From Lentisphaeria bacterium UBA7640 (GTDB lineage: Bacteria; Verrucomicrobiota; Lentisphaeria; Victivallales; Victivallaceae), in contig DLIO01000059.1 in assembly GCA_002483765.1 (NCBI GenBank), forward strand, positions 1 to 22,654: a stretch of DNA of 22,654 nucleotides, in the 5' to 3' direction. Positions 7,806 through 15,722 of the stretch are shown piece after piece (position 1 is the first letter of the stretch; every line of letters starts with the position of its first letter). The translations under genes were made by a program, and so were the position numbers. The notes beneath the pieces are model-generated. The model ran no database searches, was not told where the DNA came from, and saw only the letters and a list, made by a program, of their open reading frames with translations.

Positions 7806-10800
7806 TCAATCTCTTTCATTATTCTGTCAGTCTCTGATAACGCAGTAATCATCTTTTGATAATGGCAAATATCGTCATAACTTAATTCTTTAGATTTTCT
7901 GTCTTTTAGCCATTTTTGGGCAGGTTGATAACCACCAATATAGAACTCCCAAGCAATGAGTGGGATGTTGTCAAAATATTGTTTGTCGTTCAGCCATATT
8001 CTGCCAAGTTGTTTTCTTGCATCAGTTATTTCCCAGTCTGCGTTACCTATTGCACGAGTTATAATATTTCCTCCAGCTATTGGGTATTGAGCAAAGTCGC
8101 TTTGAAGTCCAGTAGTCTCCAACAAATGAAGTTGTCGAATTTCCCCACCAAGTCTAACCAGTTGCCAAAATATTTCTTGATTCTCAGGATATGGCACTCG
8201 TGGGAAGTCAATTTTCAGGAACTCTTTGTATTTTTCACGATAAGTTGGAGAATGTAGCACTGCGTAAATATAGTCAAGTATATCTATTGGCGCAAAAGTT
8301 CCATCTATATCCTCTTTTTCATCTGTAAAAATCAAACCTAACTTTGAAGCTATATCCTCAACAATTTTCATCTCTAAATTCGGTTCGCGACTAGTCGTTG
8401 ATAATATATCATCGCTGTCAGGATAGAGATAAAGAGGAAACAGTGTTGTTATTTCACTTGTTTTATTTGAAACATAGGAACTTTCAATAATATCATTCGT
8501 AATGAATGAGTGCACATATTGATTCCCTGTTTTAAAAAACTTACATAGAGTCAGCCCTATGTTTTCACCTTTCAGGAAATGTTGCATCGTTTCTTTTCTG
8601 CTTCTTTCGATGAAATTATCATTATAATAAATATATCGAGAATCAAATGGTCTGTAGTTTATTCGCCTAAAGTAATTATCATTAATATTGCCTGCTTTTA
8701 TTTTCACATCGTTTATTTTCCAACTTTTATTCTCTTTTAAATTGTACTTGGAAATTAATTCGCTTTTATCCATTTTTCTAAAATCGGTTAATCTTTCTTT
8801 AAGTACATCTAGACTTTCATCTATAATAAAATTGTCTCTAGAAGTAACAATGCCAACATTACTTATTGGAAATAAATCAGAAACGTAAAAACCTTCATCA
8901 TATTTTCCTTGTAATTCAAAATCTTTAGGCACAAAGAAATAATTGGGTTCAACATTCGACAATTCTTTGTAGTCGATTATTTTCAACTTGTTTTCCCTCA
9001 AAAATTTATATTTATCATCTCTTTTTCCGTAAAGGTCATAGTGATATACTTTACCCAGTTCGCCTGCTTTCTTTTTGCCAGTTTTTACGAATATATTGAT
9101 TGATACGCCCTGCTGTATATCAAAGACATTTTCATCTTTACTACCATCTGGACAGGTTTCCTTTTTTTTGCTGTTGCCATGCAAATCAATAGTATAAATT
9201 TTGTCATAGGTTTTTAACAAATTCCAGCGCATTCCACGAAAAGTGGGATTATCAAGAAAACCATGTGGATTAATAAAAGCGAGAATACCTTCGCCGTTCT
9301 TTTCAATAAAATGTTGACCATAACGCAAAAATTTTACATAATCGTCATTTATCCATTTAGGATTTCTCTCTTTAAGTTTTTCTTTTCCTCCAGGCTCTTT
9401 TTTGTAATCTTCCATCAAGTCCATAATCCATTTACCCTTGTTGGCACTTTCACCACTGTATGGTGGATTGCCGAGAACGACCATCACAGGATTATCTCGT
9501 TTGATGTGGTTTGCTTCATTTGCTTCACGTGAAAGCCAACTAGCGAACAGAGTTCCAGTATCAGGATGATGTTCCTCAAGTGAATTAGTCAGATATACGT
9601 TAAGACGATTTTCGACTTTAGGTTTGTAACCAGTTTCATCAAGAAGCATTTCAAGTTTCAAGTGAGCCATGGAGTAAGAAGCCATCAGAATTTCAAAACC
9701 GTTGAGACGTGGTATTAGATGGTCTTCAACGTAATTATTCCACACACCTTGCTGTCTTTTAAATTTATGGTGAATCTGTTTAACAACCTCTGCCAAAAAC
9801 ATTCCAGTTCCTGTAGCAGGGTCAAGTATCTGTACTTTGTGAACCTCTACCTCTCGATAAACATCTTTCCCTTTATTTCTACCTTTGGTGATGGCAGTGC
9901 CTTCGATAACTTGTTTGATTTTAGTTTTGGACGTGTCAGCGAGCCCCTTAGGTAAATTAAACTCAGTTTGCAAAACATCATCAACGGCACGAACAATAAA
10001 ATTAACAATTGGTTCAGGGGTGTACCAAACACCACGACTTTTCCTTAATCTAGGGTCATATTCAGCAAGAAAAGTTTCATAAAAATGAATGAAAGGGTCT
10101 TGTGTTTGGGTTGAACTACCAAAATCTTTTAATAAAGCGTTTAAATCAGTTACTCGAAAAAGTTCTGCTAGTGCATCGACAATCCATTCAATCCTACTGT
10201 CAATATCATAACCTGAAATGTATTGAAAAAGTTTACGCAAAAAAGGGTTTGTCTTAGGGATTAGTTCAGCAGCTTGCCTTCTGCTGAAATCATCAGGTGT
10301 CGAGTCGTGCAATCTAGCAGCAAACATACCGTATGCGATGGTTTGTGCATAGAGGTCAGCAAAGCCCTTGAGGGTGATGTCGTTAATAAGAATTTGTTGA
10401 AATGCTTTAAATTGCTCATATAGAGTAGTGTTTTCTTCGTTTTCTTCATCGCTATGTAATGCAGTTCCAATAACTTCTGCCAACATTTTGGCTTTCCCTG
10501 CCATCATAATTGATAATTTGGACGCAGATTTAATGGTTTGCCCCTTGTAGCGACAGAAATCATTAATCAAACTGGTAAATTTATCAAAGTTTTCAGGAAT
10601 TGGAATAACTTTATCATCTCTAATCTTGGCAATTTCTACAGAAGTAACGAATTCACCATTAAGATATAATTCAAAGTCCAAATAATCGGTAATAATCAGA
10701 TTGTCTAGGGATTTTTTATAGCGATTAAATTGTTCTTGGTAATCTTTACTGGCAATATCTTTACCCACATCTTTTGCTTCGATAAAGCCAACAGGAATCC

Positions 10801-10981
10801 CTTTTCGTGTGATAATATAATCAGGAGCGCCACAGGATATTCTTTTAGGTTCATTGGTAATGGTAACACCTTTAGCGATGTCATTAACCAATGTTTGTAA
10901 ATAAGCACGATAACTATGTTCAGTAGCAATTCCTGAGGCAAAGAGTTTCTTCACTTGGTCAAGATAGATAGCGATAGGCAT
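7796..10981 (-). CDS. Single-chain type IIG-like restriction enzyme / adenine-N6 DNA methyltransferase (1061 aa)
   Basis: One polypeptide carries nuclease, methyltransferase and specificity regions. N-terminal PD-(D/E)xK nuclease: D54 in GAPDYII, and E68-x-K70 in GFIEAKD. The middle (about 170-370) is a helical linker including RGVWYTPEPIVNFIVRA, typical before the methylase. SAM-binding motif I is ILDPATGTGMF (D387); catalytic motif IV is GNPPYSG (N505-Y508), the NPPY of N6-adenine methylases. The C-terminal half should be the target-recognition domain; it contains NYRPFDSRYIYY. There is no helicase motor, unlike type ISP enzymes, so the layout fits type IIG. AAGGGA six bases before ATG supports the start. 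It is complete, with no frameshift, so it may be active. The recognition site cannot be read from sequence. Confidence 0.88.
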   Translation of the reverse strand: MPIAIYLDQVKKLFASGIATEHSYRAYLQTLVNDIAKGVTITNEPKRISCGAPDYIITRKGIPVGFIEAKDVGKDIASKDYQEQFNRYKKSLDNLIITDYLDFELYLNGEFVTSVEIAKIRDDKVIPIPENFDKFTSLINDFCRYKGQTIKSASKLSIMMAGKAKMLAEVIGTALHSDEENEENTTLYEQFKAFQQILINDITLKGFADLYAQTIAYGMFAARLHDSTPDDFSRRQAAELIPKTNPFLRKLFQYISGYDIDSRIEWIVDALAELFRVTDLNALLKDFGSSTQTQDPFIHFYETFLAEYDPRLRKSRGVWYTPEPIVNFIVRAVDDVLQTEFNLPKGLADTSKTKIKQVIEGTAITKGRNKGKDVYREVEVHKVQILDPATGTGMFLAEVVKQIHHKFKRQQGVWNNYVEDHLIPRLNGFEILMASYSMAHLKLEMLLDETGYKPKVENRLNVYLTNSLEEHHPDTGTLFASWLSREANEANHIKRDNPVMVVLGNPPYSGESANKGKWIMDLMEDYKKEPGGKEKLKERNPKWINDDYVKFLRYGQHFIEKNGEGILAFINPHGFLDNPTFRGMRWNLLKTYDKIYTIDLHGNSKKKETCPDGSKDENVFDIQQGVSINIFVKTGKKKAGELGKVYHYDLYGKRDDKYKFLRENKLKIIDYKELSNVEPNYFFVPKDFELQGKYDEGFYVSDLFPISNVGIVTSRDNFIIDESLDVLKERLTDFRKMDKSELISKYNLKENKSWKINDVKIKAGNINDNYFRRINYRPFDSRYIYYNDNFIERSRKETMQHFLKGENIGLTLCKFFKTGNQYVHSFITNDIIESSYVSNKTSEITTLFPLYLYPDSDDILSTTSREPNLEMKIVEDIASKLGLIFTDEKEDIDGTFAPIDILDYIYAVLHSPTYREKYKEFLKIDFPRVPYPENQEIFWQLVRLGGEIRQLHLLETTGLQSDFAQYPIAGGNIITRAIGNADWEITDARKQLGRIWLNDKQYFDNIPLIAWEFYIGGYQPAQKWLKDRKSKELSYDDICHYQKMITALSETDRIMKEIDAI

Positions 10982-11666
10982 ATTATTTCCCTTTGTTCAT
11001 TTAACGCGAGGAGGGTCTGCAACACTCAAAACCACATACCTCGTAATAAAAATAGAACATAACACTAAAAAATCAAAGATACAAAACATTTACAAGGCAA
11101 AATTAAGTGCAAGTTGCAGTAAACTTGAGAGTTTTAATGAAACAGATGAGTTGCTTTTTAATGATTAAACCCTCGTTGAATAACCAGCAAAACAAGCAAT
11201 ATGGAGCGCAAAAGACTTGAATTTCAACATAGCCTTTATAACTACCCCTTAGTGACAATGTTGCTTTAAAACGCTCCTAAATGGATATAGTTTTCATTCC
11301 CATAAAATCCATCATCACCACAAAATAATGGAAGAGTTTTCGTGTTTTGATGAAATCGGTACAGCACCTATTCCAGCCACATAAAGATATTACTCAAGTT
11401 GAAACCAAATCCTGTTTTCACGTAGAAGCCCCAAGAAAGGATTCGGGAAAGTTTAACAAAGAAAGCATCAATATATTTTCTCGTTTACACAAACACCAAT
11501 AAATGACATGGGAAATTTGTGTGAAATCTAGTTAACTTGAAATGACCTCTTTAATTTTGTTTAGATTGTGATTAGCAATATAATAAAACTCGTCGTATTA
11601 TATATTTTATTTGAGAGCAGTAGTCTCATAGCAAAAGGTTAGTTTTTTTTGTAGAGGTGATGAGAA
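10982..11666. other. 685-bp AT-rich intergenic region, probably decayed
   Basis: Apart from a 50-codon frame listed separately (11350-11502), I see no supportable gene. GGAGCG near 11202 and CGCTCC near 11270 are inverted with respect to each other but too short and far apart to mean much. Promoters for the divergent flanking genes must lie here; none stands out. Confidence 0.3.
11350..11502 (+). CDS. Short hypothetical ORF or gene fragment (50 aa)
   Basis: ATG to TAA, 50 codons, beginning MKSVQHLFQPHKD and ending NIFSRLHKHQ. The composition is protein-like and charged. The only ribosome-binding candidate, GGAAG, is about 14 bases upstream, which is long. The opposite strand also gives an open, protein-like frame here, so the coding strand is uncertain. 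It could be the remains of a larger gene. Confidence 0.22.
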   Translation: MKSVQHLFQPHKDITQVETKSCFHVEAPRKDSGKFNKESINIFSRLHKHQ

Positions 11667-12215
11667 ATGAAAAACCCAATGATTGTTCCTAATTGCAAGT
11701 CCTATTCTTTTGATAGATTTATGGGAAAGTTTTTTCCTGAAAAGAAAGTCCTTAATATATCACATCGCCCTAAGTCTAAATATTTGCCTAACGATTGCTA
11801 TGAAAATGTTAAAAAACATATATCTCAAAATGGGGGCGATATTGTATATGGCTGGAGTATTTGGGAATGGCCACAGGTTTTTATTGAAGCTTTTCATCAC
11901 GCTCTTTGGAAAAATCCCAAAGGACGACTTATTGATATTTCCCCTGATGATACTACACTATTTCCATATAGATTATTTGTTGAAGAACCTGATGCAATTT
12001 TCGCTGATGAAATGCCTAGGTATCAAAATAAACGGATGCTATTAAATGATGACCCACTAATAGGAGAGTTCATTACTACATGTGAAGAATTCGATAAAGC
12101 ATTAGCACAAATAAATCCTGGTCAATATGGATATGTCACCGAAACACCAGAACTCATGCTTATCCGACTGAAAAGAGATAACTTACAAAGAGAAATAAGA
12201 CAAAAATACCCCTAA
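11667..12215 (+). CDS. Hypothetical protein with a conserved-looking Cys/His/Asp pattern (182 aa)
   Basis: A strong GAGGTGATGAG stands before ATG. The protein has C44 in NDCYENV, then VYGWSIWEWP (residues 60-69), H77-H78 in IEAFHHALW, and D90 in LIDISP. A Cys...His...Asp order with Trp-rich strands between is the layout of papain-like or transglutaminase-like cysteine hydrolases. I also recall small bacterial proteins with 'GW.IWEWP...EA..HA.W...G.L.D.TP', but cannot name the family. There is no signal peptide or membrane segment. It is followed at once by decayed fragments, including an open frame 12214-12306 reading LPHIGQTLLENHSDDYLAA to a TAA, which may be a lost C-terminal extension or another gene's tail. 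An enzymatic role is inferred only. Confidence 0.6.
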   Translation: MKNPMIVPNCKSYSFDRFMGKFFPEKKVLNISHRPKSKYLPNDCYENVKKHISQNGGDIVYGWSIWEWPQVFIEAFHHALWKNPKGRLIDISPDDTTLFPYRLFVEEPDAIFADEMPRYQNKRMLLNDDPLIGEFITTCEEFDKALAQINPGQYGYVTETPELMLIRLKRDNLQREIRQKYP

Positions 12216-12325
12216 TTTCTTGCCTCATATTGGACAAACACTTTTAGAAAACCACTCGGATGATTATCTCGCCGCGCCATTTGGTTCGTTATACATTCGT
12301 TTGTAAAGCTGGAGATTGCCAATTT

Positions 12326-12686
12326 ATGAGGAGAAAGAAAGATGGCAGCCTGCAAAATTTAATATCTGATTTTCAAGGTAGTTTATGGACAACACAGAAA
12401 CAAAATGTAACACCAATATTTTGACATATATCTATGAAATTGGATTATATGTGCTAATGCCAACACTTTCCATATTCATCATGAAAAGAAACAAAAAATA
12501 GAGAAATATTTTGTTGTCGTTAATGATGATAATGTTACAAGACGATTTGGCGAAAAATCAACATCATGGTTAGCATTGGCAATTAGAGAATTTGGTATTA
12601 ATATCCTACCAGTAGACTTGCCCCCAGACAAGATAAAAACACTAAAAGAAGCCCAGAAGAGACAAGATATTACAAAAAAACATTAA
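12326..12686 (+). pseudogene. Decayed gene in at least three reading-frame pieces
   Basis: Three consecutive plus-strand segments look like one protein. ATG 12326 opens MRRKKDGSLQNLISDF... to a TGA; a second frame gives LTYIYEIGLYV; a third frame, open from 12438 to TAA 12684-12686, lacks a start and gives FHIHHEKKQKIEKYFVVV followed by WLALAIREFGINILPVDLPP. The last segment (over 80 codons) is strongly protein-like. Two frameshifts and a missing start indicate a pseudogene. I do not recognise the family. Confidence 0.4.
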
Positions 12687-13048
12687 AATCTGCATTCCCT
12701 TTTATTGGTTATCTTTTAGCTCCAAAAGAATATTATCTTATGTGATTTAATAAGCGCATAAGTTTACCATGCAAAAACAGTGCTTCTGGTGTCATTTAAA
12801 GGCAATTCGCGTCTTGTGTCTAAAACGGAGTGCAAACATAACAAATCAATCTCAGAGATAGCCTAAAGGCTTGCTTTGATAATTCTTTTACGTCTGGACA
12901 ATTCACAAGGCAAGACAAAGAGGAACATCCTTTAAATTGAACATTCTTATCTTTCTGAGAATATCTACTTTTAACACAATTTAACGATGTGAAAGCCAAT
13001 TAAAAACAAAAGCGTATATTTGCATTAAAACGAATGTAGAATTATACT
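12687..13048. other. Non-coding stretch near the island's right border
   Basis: AT-rich, with stops in all frames and no repeat or hairpin that I trust. It may hold the eroded body of the integrase whose tail seems to survive at 13049-13156. Confidence 0.3.
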
Positions 13049-13156
13049 ATGCCTGTCGTTTTGAACTTAAATATAAAAACTGTTACACAAAGTGTTACAC
13101 AGGAAAAAGAACAAAAAAACATAGTTAAATTGCTAATAACCAAATGCTTACATTAA
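13049..13156 (+). pseudogene. Possible C-terminal tail of a degraded site-specific integrase
   Basis: A 35-codon frame (ATG 13049 to TAA 13154-13156) contains KTVTQSVTQEKEQKN and ends LLITKCLH. Repeated 'VTQ' or 'VTK' tails are something I associate with the C-termini of tyrosine integrases from tRNA-linked elements, and the stop lies 12 bases before a tRNA-derived att-like sequence, the usual position for such a gene. The catalytic domain (R...HxxR...Y) is absent: stops interrupt the frame just upstream. The call is from tail style and position only. Confidence 0.35.
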
Positions 13157-13159
13157 CTT

Positions 13160-13186
13160 TGGCGGAAAATCCCTCTCTCTCCGCCA
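13160..13186 (+). mobile_element. att-site candidate: copy of a tRNA-Ser 3' end
   Basis: Positions 13169-13186 (ATCCCTCTCTCTCCGCCA) match the 3' end expected of a tRNA-Ser gene: end of the T loop, T-stem strand CCCTC, acceptor strand TCTCTCC, discriminator G and encoded CCA. The rest of a tRNA is missing, so this is a duplicated end as left by integration. TGGCGGA (13160-13166) pairs with TCCGCCA (13180-13186), so the site could also fold as a hairpin. Confidence 0.6.
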
Positions 13187-13340
13187 CTATAAACTCTTTA
13201 TAATCAAAAAGTTACACGAAAACCTCAAGCAATTAATGAAGAATATTGTCAAATACCCCCCCTACTCTCTTCCTGTTTTTTTAATTTCTATAATTTAAAA
13301 TATGTTCGATTTCACTAAGGATTTGTAACAATCCGTCACG

Positions 13341-13925
13341 TTAACGTGGATTAGTTTGGATATAAGCGATCCCATTGTCCCGATCATAAACAGCATGATA
13401 ACCGCCGCCGTTGCTTCGGCGTTGTTTAGCCACAATACCATGCGTTACTTTTGCTGTGCTCCTACTTTGCGACGCGGTATAGGCCTCATGATCATAATTT
13501 TCAAAAGTTTGATGGTATTTCCTTGTTTCGATAATGCTATTGTAGCGAGATATTACTTCAGGTTCGACGATCTCTTGAAAATTCCAAGTGGGGTTAGCAT
13601 TTTTCTTAAAATCCTCCTCGCTGGTACGAAATTCAAATGCAGTATAGGAGTAGCTCTTGTAAAAAGAAATATTCGATGCGTCTTCCGGTAGCCATTTCAC
13701 TCTAGCGACATGTTCACCAAATTCAGGATTAGAGTTGGAATATATAACTAATACAAGCCATAGCAACGCTAGCAAAAAAGGAATACTTAGACAGCCAATT
13801 CCGATAAAAAAAGCTTTCTTCCCAGTGATGATCCAAAGTAAGAATAAAATACCAGCTGGAAAACAAAACAACAACAGTAAGACCAAGAAAATTGTTTTTT
13901 TCGTATTTAACCGACGCTTTTCCAT
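13341..13925 (-). CDS. Hypothetical inner-membrane protein with two TM segments (194 aa)
   Basis: Counted from the preferred start, residues 1-10 are basic, 11-34 and 39-62 are hydrophobic helices separated by a short loop (TGKK), and the remaining 130 residues are soluble. The soluble part has aromatic and charged stretches (KSYSYTAFEFRTSEEDF) and a Gly-rich end (SNGGGYHAVYDRDNG). The short loop puts both termini on the same side, probably the cytoplasm by the positive-inside rule. I chose the ATG at 13925 because GGAGA stands five bases before it; an ATG four codons earlier has no RBS. A 12-bp palindrome, CACGTTAACGTG (13337-13348), covers the stop codon. Family unknown. It lies on the chromosomal side of the att-like site. 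Confidence 0.6.
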   Translation of the reverse strand: MEKRRLNTKKTIFLVLLLLFCFPAGILFLLWIITGKKAFFIGIGCLSIPFLLALLWLVLVIYSNSNPEFGEHVARVKWLPEDASNISFYKSYSYTAFEFRTSEEDFKKNANPTWNFQEIVEPEVISRYNSIIETRKYHQTFENYDHEAYTASQSRSTAKVTHGIVAKQRRSNGGGYHAVYDRDNGIAYIQTNPR

Positions 13926-14214
13926 AAATTTCTCCATTTAGATACAACAATATAGTTTTTGCTCTTATTCTTTACAAAATGACCCGATAGATTTTCAAGC
14001 AAAACAGAGCAAAATAGAGCGCATTCACATTCAATGTGGAATTCGAAAATTCTTCGCCAATTATGTTCCCATGCAACTCCAAGCAGGACAATACTCCATG
14101 GTTTTGGAAAGATATATCTATGGATTTCGTTGTCTTCTAGACTTTAGAAATAGAAGCAATTTGTAACATTGTTTGAAAATATGTTCCAAAACTGAAAAAT
14201 TTAAAGATTTACTC

Positions 14215-14242
14215 TTGAAAACGAAGTGGATACTGATATATT
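14215..14242 (+). promoter_or_regulatory. Sigma-70-type promoter of tRNA-Val
   Basis: TTGAAA (14215-14220), a 16-bp spacer, then TATATT (14237-14242) with an extended TG one base before the -10. The tRNA starts 20 bases after the -10. The rest of the gap 13926-14261 shows nothing else I can support. Confidence 0.6.
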
Positions 14243-14261
14243 TGCATTTCACTTTTTAAAA

Positions 14262-14338
14262 GGGCGGTTAGCTCAGCTGGCTAGAGCATTTGGTTTACAC
14301 CCAAAGGGTCGGGGGTTCGAATCCCTCACCGCCCACCA
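14262..14338 (+). tRNA. tRNA-Val (anticodon UAC)
   Basis: Full cloverleaf: acceptor GGGCGGT (14262-14268) pairs with ACCGCCC (14328-14334), discriminator A, encoded CCA. The D arm contains AGCTCAGCTGG. The anticodon stem TTTGG/CCAAA encloses loop TTTACAC with TAC at positions 34-36. The T arm has GGTTCGAATCC. It is complete and its 3' end is not disrupted, so it is not the integration target of the island. Confidence 0.97.
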
Positions 14339-14644
14339 TTTTCTTTGCTCCAAAATTAATTCCCTCCTTTTCCATTCCTTTTGTGCTTTTCGTGGTTAAA
14401 ATCGTACATGCAGACCTCCATGGCTCACTTCTACGACGACTTTCGACAATGAACATGAGTAAGAATATCAACGCATGGACTGATACTGTTTTTTTATTTA
14501 AACTATTATAAATTCTAATTATTTGCATAACCTGTCATAAAGATTTACAGTAGCAATGACAGAGCTATCTGGAAGGATCGTCAACCACAATAGCTAGACT
14601 CAATTTAGTAAAATGCATACCGCATTTTTTAATACAGGTTTTTT
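14339..14644. other. Intergenic region with one CGTGG-type repeat copy
   Basis: No gene. TTTTCGTGGTTAAA at 14387-14400 is a near copy of repeats at 18696-18713 and 18722-18753. No clear promoter for rsmH was found. Confidence 0.4.
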
Positions 14645-15709
14645 ATGAGCAATGAACTTTTTCCGAGAAAACGGCGGGTAAGATATAGCGGCAAGAATCC
14701 ACGAAAGTTTGAAGAAAAATATAAGGAATTAAATCCTGAGCGCTATGCGAAGGATGTTCAAAAAGTGATTGAGAGCGGACGTACTCCCGCCGGCATGCAC
14801 CGCCCGATTTGTGTCAATGAAATCTTGGAAATATTAAATCCGCAACCAGGCGAAACTGGTTTGGATGCCACACTCGGATTTGGGGGACACGCGAAAGAGT
14901 TGTTAAATCGTATTACGCCTGGCGGACGGTTGTTCGGAATTGATGTTGATCCGTTCGAACTACCCAGAACCGAAACTAGGTTACGCAATCTCGGCTTTGA
15001 CGCAAACACCTTCATTGCCAGAAAACTCAATTTTGCCGGGATTATCAAACTTTTGCCGGAAACTAACGGTGGTTTTGATTTTATTCTCGCCGATTTGGGG
15101 GTTTCATCAATGCAGATCGACAATCCAGTCCGGGGATTCACGTTCAAAGCGGATGGACCACTTGATCTCCGGCTCAATCCCGAACATGGGCAGCCCGCTT
15201 CAGCATTAATTCATTCCCTCACGGAAAACGATATCGAGAAATTACTTCGAGAAAATTCCGACGAACCTCACTCCAAAGCCATCGCAAAAAATATTTTTCA
15301 GCGCCACGCAACCATTAACACCACCGCTGAACTCGCTGCCACTGTACGCCAGGCACTCGCTCACCTTGAGCTCGAGGATGCAGACCAACAACGACAAATC
15401 ACTAAATCATTACAACGTACTTTTCAGGCGTTCCGTATCGCCGTTAACGACGAACTCAATGCGCTTAATCAGTTCTTACGCATACTCCCATACGCCTTAA
15501 AACCGCATGGTCGCGTCGCTATATTGAGTTTTCATTCTGGTGAAGACGATCGAGTAAAAAAAGCATTTGCAGATGGCTTTTCGTCCGGTCTATATGACGA
15601 TATCTGTCGCGAACCGATCAGAGCAAGAGCGCAGGAACGCTATGACAACCCGCGTTCAAAATCTGCTCAAATTCGTTGGGCAATCCGTTCCGCCGACGCA
15701 CTCATCTAA
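14645..15709 (+). CDS. rsmH: 16S rRNA (cytosine-1402 N4)-methyltransferase RsmH family (354 aa)
   Basis: SAM-dependent enzyme that methylates the exocyclic N4 of C1402 in the ribosomal P site. Family motifs in order: H52-RP near the start of the core, DATLGFGGHAKEL (74-86, SAM motif I), GIDVDP (98-103), LADLGVSSMQID (148-159), RGFTF (163-167), DGPLDLR (170-176), RTFQAFRIAVNDEL, and SFHSGEDDRVKKAF near the C-terminus. About 50 charged residues precede the core, making it longer than the usual 310 or so. SGEDD replaces the common SLEDR. It stands alone, not beside ftsL or pbp genes of a dcw cluster, so it may be a divergent paralogue of the cluster copy. The RBS is weak (AGG before a T-run). 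Confidence 0.88.
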   Translation: MSNELFPRKRRVRYSGKNPRKFEEKYKELNPERYAKDVQKVIESGRTPAGMHRPICVNEILEILNPQPGETGLDATLGFGGHAKELLNRITPGGRLFGIDVDPFELPRTETRLRNLGFDANTFIARKLNFAGIIKLLPETNGGFDFILADLGVSSMQIDNPVRGFTFKADGPLDLRLNPEHGQPASALIHSLTENDIEKLLRENSDEPHSKAIAKNIFQRHATINTTAELAATVRQALAHLELEDADQQRQITKSLQRTFQAFRIAVNDELNALNQFLRILPYALKPHGRVAILSFHSGEDDRVKKAFADGFSSGLYDDICREPIRARAQERYDNPRSKSAQIRWAIRSADALI

Positions 15710-15722
15710 CATAACATTTGAA

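Larger units (their letters stand above)
1..13186. mobile_element. Right-hand part of a genomic (defence) island ending at a tRNA-Ser-derived att site
   Basis: The stretch is AT-rich with long gene-poor gaps. It carries an ABC-3C-type operon, a HEPN-like protein, a restriction-modification enzyme, an SH3 protein and several broken reading frames. It ends at a copy of a tRNA-Ser 3' end next to what looks like an integrase tail. To the right, gene content and base composition become ordinary. The left end is not in the window, no complete integrase or transposase is visible, and the boundary rests on inference from the att-like site. Confidence 0.5.

Noticed and set aside
13160..13186. tmRNA 3' end or simple terminator
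   Set aside because: The discriminator is G (GCCA), whereas tmRNA ends in ACCA; the hairpin is real but the exact tRNA-Ser layout explains the bases better.
14262..14338. tRNA-Val as the island's integration target
   Set aside because: Accessory-type DNA lies on its 5' side, its 3' end is not duplicated in the window, and the att-like fragment matches a tRNA-Ser end instead.
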